The position numbers and the translations under genes were made by a program. Positions 60,501-64,000 of a DNA stretch of 64,000 nt are shown piece after piece. Positions within the stretch are counted from its first letter, which is position 1, and the number at the start of each line of letters is the position of its first letter. The DNA is from Sorghum bicolor (Eukaryota; Streptophyta; Magnoliopsida; Poales; Poaceae), in the NCBI RefSeq assembly GCF_000003195.3, contig NC_012873.2, forward strand, positions 42,402,061 through 42,466,060, written 5' to 3'. The notes under the pieces were generated by a model. It did no database searches. It was not told the DNA's origin and saw only the letters and a program-made list of their open reading frames with translations.

Positions 60501-61120
60501 GACTCCCACTGTTCACCACCACATCAAAATTCCAGAAATTGCTGGACACAGAATTCGGCGCCACGTTGGAAAATGATAGTACCTGCTGTTCTTGCAAGCA
60601 ACCATGAGGACGCTAGCTACTGCCTCTTCTATACACGTGTGCAACCCCATGTAGTTGACTACTATCTTGATGTCTTGGCTAATCTCTTGGTCATCTGGTT
60701 GTCTTGACCAATCTCTTGATGGATTCATTAATCCAGTTCAATCGTCAGATCAATCCAAATCTCACAAAACACATCCATGCATGCTGAGCTAGGTTACATT
60801 TCCTTTTGTATCTTTGCCTCTCTTTTCTTCATGCCAGGTTACGAGTGTGCAACGAATATAAGTCGCACTGCACGTAGGCTTTACCATGCAATTGTGCAGA
60901 ATTACTGGAGCAATTACCTGTTTTATAACTGAAAAATTAATAGTACTGATAAATTCAAACGAATGGGGCCACACTTCTCTCGGTTATCCTTCGAGCAATT
61001 ACCGTCGTCAGTCTGTCAAGATAGATGATGTGACATTAGCCAACGACGTCAACAACCAAATCCTATCCAGAACTACTGGACGAAATTCCGCGTGAGCCAC
61101 CAAGTTATTCAAAATGTTCA
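60501..61120. other. No feature recognised
   Basis: Mixed-composition sequence. It may include the outer Copia LTR end. Short frames (60387-60707, 60886-61095) have no recognisable motif. Confidence 0.5.
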
Positions 61121-61437
61121 TCTAAGAGCAACTTCAGCCCACCTCCTAAACAAGTCCCTATTTCAAATCTAGGGACTTTATCCAAAAAAATCAACTCCAG
61201 CCCACTTCCTATTTGGACCCCCATTTTCCATGCCCTCTCAAATTATAATTTGAAGTCCCCACATCCAGCAGCCCCTATCCCTCTCTCTCGGTCTCTCCCG
61301 TCCGCACGCGCCGCCCCGCCGGCGGCCTCGCGGCCTCGCAGGCTCCCTCCTCCGCACGCGCCTCCTATCGCCGGCGAGACCAGGCGCCTTTTTCCCCGCC
61401 GCCGCGTCCGTCGCCACGGCCGACCCTCCTCCACCGC

Positions 61438-61590
61438 ACCAGCACCAAGAACAAGTGGATCGAGGAGTGGAACGCCGGCCGGGAGAACCTCGAGTTCAAC
61501 TTCTGCTGGACGCGCCGCAGCCTCGCCGTCGTCGGCCTCTTCGACCTCGCCGTCCCCATCCTTGTCTACAAGGGCATCGTCCACGAATTC
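61438..61590 (+). pseudogene. Exon fragment of a complex I B15/NDUFB4-like subunit
   Basis: The frame at 61441 reads STKNKWIEEWNAGRENLEFN, then WTRRSLAVVGLF and a hydrophobic segment AVPILVYKGIVHEF, and stops at a splice-donor-like GTACGC at 61591. This is the central part of the small plant mitochondrial NADH dehydrogenase subunit that I know as B15/NDUFB4-like (about 70 aa). The C-terminal exon (HMQDEDAGRP-type sequence) was not found downstream, and no ATG in frame directly upstream was identified. Two Cys/Asp changes in the hydrophobic part (NFCWTRR, GLFDLAV) look like decay. Its setting next to a transposon end and ORF1-like exon suggests capture. Confidence 0.68.
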
Positions 61591-63233
61591 GTACGCACGT
61601 TCCATTCCCCTCTCATGAATCCTTTTCCTTTGCTGTTAGGGTGGCTCACCTAGATTCAGATCGGGCTCTTGCTGTAGATAAGACGCATTCGTTGTGGTGG
61701 AATGATTTAGTTAATCAGGTGCAAGTACACAGTTGAAGGTTTAATTGGTAAGGCACGTGCAGTTTCTGCAATCAATCCCTGAACCCATCTTAGCTGCGAT
61801 GTCTGCAGTTGTGCTATATATGTTTTTGACAACTTCAGCAAACCTAGCTTATTCAGTAGCCTCTACTAATTGCTTAGGTATCTTGCACCAACATTTCTTG
61901 CTGGCACACATGACACATCTAGTCTAGGGATGAGAGCAGAAAGCAAAGCAGTGTCATATGAGCAACTTATATAATTTTTCTCGAATGGAATTGTGAATTG
62001 TTTCCTGCTTCCTGATCGATCTTTTCTTGCTTTCTGAATCTGAATCTGTTTCACAGCTTGTACAAGTCATGTCTTTGCTAGAATATGCAATCCAATGATG
62101 GGCTTTTGAATTAAAAATTGAAGCATAAGCTTACTTACTGCAGATTTGAAACGTCTCAGACACTGAAGAAATCAAGCAGCTGTCTATATTCCTGCTAGTT
62201 CAGTGTAATAGGTATGGTTTACTAATTCTAGACTGGATTCTGAACATTTATGCTTTTGCCTATGAAATGCTTGTTTTAATTCTAGACTGCTAGTTCAGTG
62301 TAATAGGTATGGTTTAGCAGTGCGTCGAAGGTCTTGCGGAGGCCGGGCTGCTGCTGCTGCTCAATCCGTGTCCTTGCCATCAAAGTTTGGCTCTAGCAGA
62401 GTAGCAGTTGCGGCGTCTGCTCTCTATTTTGGTCCTAATTTCTGGTTCCATATTCTGTCGTGGATGTATCCGCAACCCCCCTCGAGTCTTACTTTGATTC
62501 GCCTTCGGTTCCATAATTCCATTTATATTGCTTTTGTGGTTTGGATTACACATTGGTCTCACAAGATATTAGTATATCTGCTCCCTCACTTCGTTTACTC
62601 AGTTACCATATCAATTCTCAGACATTTATACAGAGTAAATATATGTTGTAAATGCAGTCACACAGTCTCTCAGAAACACATAGAGTCACATTATTAACTC
62701 AATAAATCAACATAGTCCAGTGACTAAACACTCCCATTACAGTTTATTTCAGTACAGATTGTTCTGCGCCTCCACTGATATCATCCATTGAGTGGAGGGC
62801 ATGGGCTAAATGCCGCTAACTATGAGATGTGCTAATCTTGCTGGCTGCTGCTGCTGGAGCTTCTCGATTGAATTACTCAAGTTTGAAGCTGTGGCTGTTT
62901 ATGAAATGCTTGTTTTAAACTCTCGGTTTTCTCTCTACTCAACTGAATTGCAATTTTACTAGATGGCTCGATGGAATAGACCTATGTCCTAGAAAAATAT
63001 TGTTATCATCCGCTTTTACTTTTGTTTACTGCTTTTACTGCTTTACTGCTTTTACTTTTCAGCACAGAAACACACATCACTACCTAGGATGGCAACAATG
63101 CACAGACTCTGAGAGTAACAATTTAACAGATGCAATTTTAAAATGTTTATGTTCTCTTCATGTTGTCCGATGTTCCTTTATGTTAAACACTTGGATTTTT
63201 ATTCTCAGTGATGATGGGTACTTTTTCCTGCAG
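61591..63233 (+). other. Intron-like region between captured exon and ORF1-like exon
   Basis: Begins GTACGC, ends TTTTTCCTGCAG. It is T-rich as plant introns are and has a direct repeat of about 30 bp (CTGCTAGTTCAGTGTAATAG at 62192 and 62287). Frames inside (for example 62320-62697) have no recognised motif. Confidence 0.5.
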
Positions 63234-63236
63234 ACC

Positions 63237-63689
63237 ATGGACAGGTACAATAGCGACTACTACGACGAACAGGAGTACAACATCTTTTCCCAGGAGACGT
63301 CGTATCCTCTGACAGCCCCTAGCCACTCGACTCCTAGGGGACCTGGTCTACAAAACCTAGACCTCAACTCTCAGGCCGACAGCTTCCCGCACATGGACTC
63401 CACTGAAATCCTACAATCAGAGAAAGGTGACAGTGAGGCACGGCTACCTCCTCTTCCCCCAAGATCAAGCCATGCACCGTTCCAGCCTCCTCGTCAAGGC
63501 GGTGGTGGGAGGGGACCTGGCCGTGGAGCATGCCAGGCTGCGGGCAGACAAGGTCACCGCAACTCCCGTAACTCCCTCAATAGTAGAGCTGCAGCCGGCC
63601 GCGTGCCACAAGAATATGCTCCTCCGGCCCAGTTCAATCCTCCGGTGGTTGGTGGCAGAAGCCGTGGTCGAGGCAGAAGACATCGCTGA
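63237..63689 (+). CDS. Truncated Harbinger ORF1-like protein (150 aa)
   Basis: The ATG follows a splice-acceptor-like CAG by three bases. The product starts MDRYNSDYYDEQEYN, has DLNSQADSFPHMDSTEILQS and LPPLPPRSS, then a Gly/Arg-rich tail ending GGRSRGRGRRHR. This resembles the N-terminal part of the Myb/SANT-type ORF1 protein that accompanies PIF/Harbinger transposase, but the trihelix that should follow is missing. The frame has a natural TGA at 63687. It could also be a free-standing RG-rich protein; I cannot decide from sequence alone. Confidence 0.5.
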   Translation: MDRYNSDYYDEQEYNIFSQETSYPLTAPSHSTPRGPGLQNLDLNSQADSFPHMDSTEILQSEKGDSEARLPPLPPRSSHAPFQPPRQGGGGRGPGRGACQAAGRQGHRNSRNSLNSRAAAGRVPQEYAPPAQFNPPVVGGRSRGRGRRHR

Positions 63690-64000
63690 GCTACTTCATG
63701 TAGACGCTTTAGATGATTTGTACATAGAGAAGCAGCCGAGAAGATAGTGGCAAAAAGAATAGCCTTTTGTATAGGTGGTTTCCAGTTAAATTTGCTGGAA
63801 ATCTTTATTCATGTCAGGTTTCGTTTGCATAAGCAAATAGTGCCCCGGATTCAGCTTGTCAATTACAATTGCTGCAATATCTGTCAATTACAATTGAAAC
63901 AAATTTGAACAAAAATATTCCTGACGACAGCTGCTTGCTCAACATTGTTCTCAATTTAATTTAAAAGGGGCAGATCTCTTGCTCATTTTTACCATTAATA
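63690..64000. other. 3' flank, no feature recognised
   Basis: AT-rich sequence with a repeated TGTCAATTACAATTG word at 63858 and 63881. No terminal repeat matching 61122 is seen. Confidence 0.5.

Larger units (their letters stand above)
61122..64000 (+). mobile_element. Candidate Harbinger-like element, left part, with captured exon
   Basis: The left end GAGCAACTTCAGCCCACCTCC resembles the GAGCA(A/T)CTCCA ends of PIF/Harbinger-like elements and is preceded by TCTAA; a related CAACTCCAGCCCACTTCC recurs at 61190. Inside are a complex I exon (61438-61590), a 1.6 kb intron-like stretch ending in a strong acceptor (CTTTTTCCTGCAG, 63221-63233) and an ORF1-like exon (63237-63689). The opposite end was not found before 64000, so the call rests on one end and the content. 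Confidence 0.45.

Noticed and set aside
61243..61605. Minus-strand 120-codon frame and + strand 122-codon Ser/Pro-rich frame
   Set aside because: They are shadows of the complex I exon and its GC-rich leader; only the frame at 61441 gives a recognisable protein.
62320..62697. 125-codon + strand frame
   Set aside because: Sits in an intron-like T-rich stretch, no motif recognised, and has a Ser/Leu-rich composition typical of chance frames.

Overview
The window looks like a piece of a grass nuclear genome, most likely a panicoid such as Sorghum. That is an inference from the dense GGCCTTGTTTAGTT-type Tourist MITEs, CTCCCTCCGTCC-type Stowaway MITEs, grass Tekay, Tat and Athila-like LTR retrotransposons, and a high-GC papain-like protease gene with four clean exons. 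Only one host gene looks intact: an RD19-type vacuolar cysteine protease (14246-17332, + strand). Almost everything else is nested transposable-element DNA.

Layout. 1-772 and 12399-12745 are the two halves of an old Tekay-like LTR and leader on the + strand (E0), split by a 11.6 kb minus-strand Tekay chromovirus (E1, 773-12398). E1 has 2.8-3.0 kb LTRs, decayed gag-pol, a 407 bp solo LTR or TRIM inside pol and a 288 bp Helitron inside its 5' LTR. 12.9-20.9 kb is a gene island: the protease gene surrounded by about a dozen MITEs, some nested, one in intron 2.

20.99-47.2 kb is a rearranged block of a minus-strand Athila-like family (E2) that carries gag and two retropepsin-like domains but no reverse transcriptase. 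The order is truncated LTR, internal, LTR, truncated internal, a repeated copy of the left host flank, and a solo LTR with target duplication ACGGG. A 12.45 kb Tat-lineage element (E3, 27984-40432, + strand, 695 bp LTRs, duplication GCACC) sits in the middle E2 LTR. E3 has an open 1077-codon pol frame with two RNase H domains, a decayed gag-pro, and a five-exon gene on the opposite strand with a plant mobile domain and a coiled coil.

47.8-51.4 kb is the LTR and primer-binding site of another Ty3-type element (E4), interrupted by a 2.4 kb repeat flanked by GATGG. 51.4-58.9 kb is a second Athila-like family (E5), again without reverse transcriptase, arranged as a circularly permuted single-LTR unit. 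58.9-60.5 kb is the 5' part of a minus-strand Copia element. 61.1-64.0 kb looks like the left part of a Harbinger-like element carrying an exon of a mitochondrial complex I B15/NDUFB4-like gene and a truncated ORF1-like exon.

The most notable structures are the spliced antisense gene in E3, the tandem protease-like domains in E2 and E5, the permuted E5 unit, the E2 duplication block, and nonsense mutations that are mostly CAG to TAG across unrelated elements.
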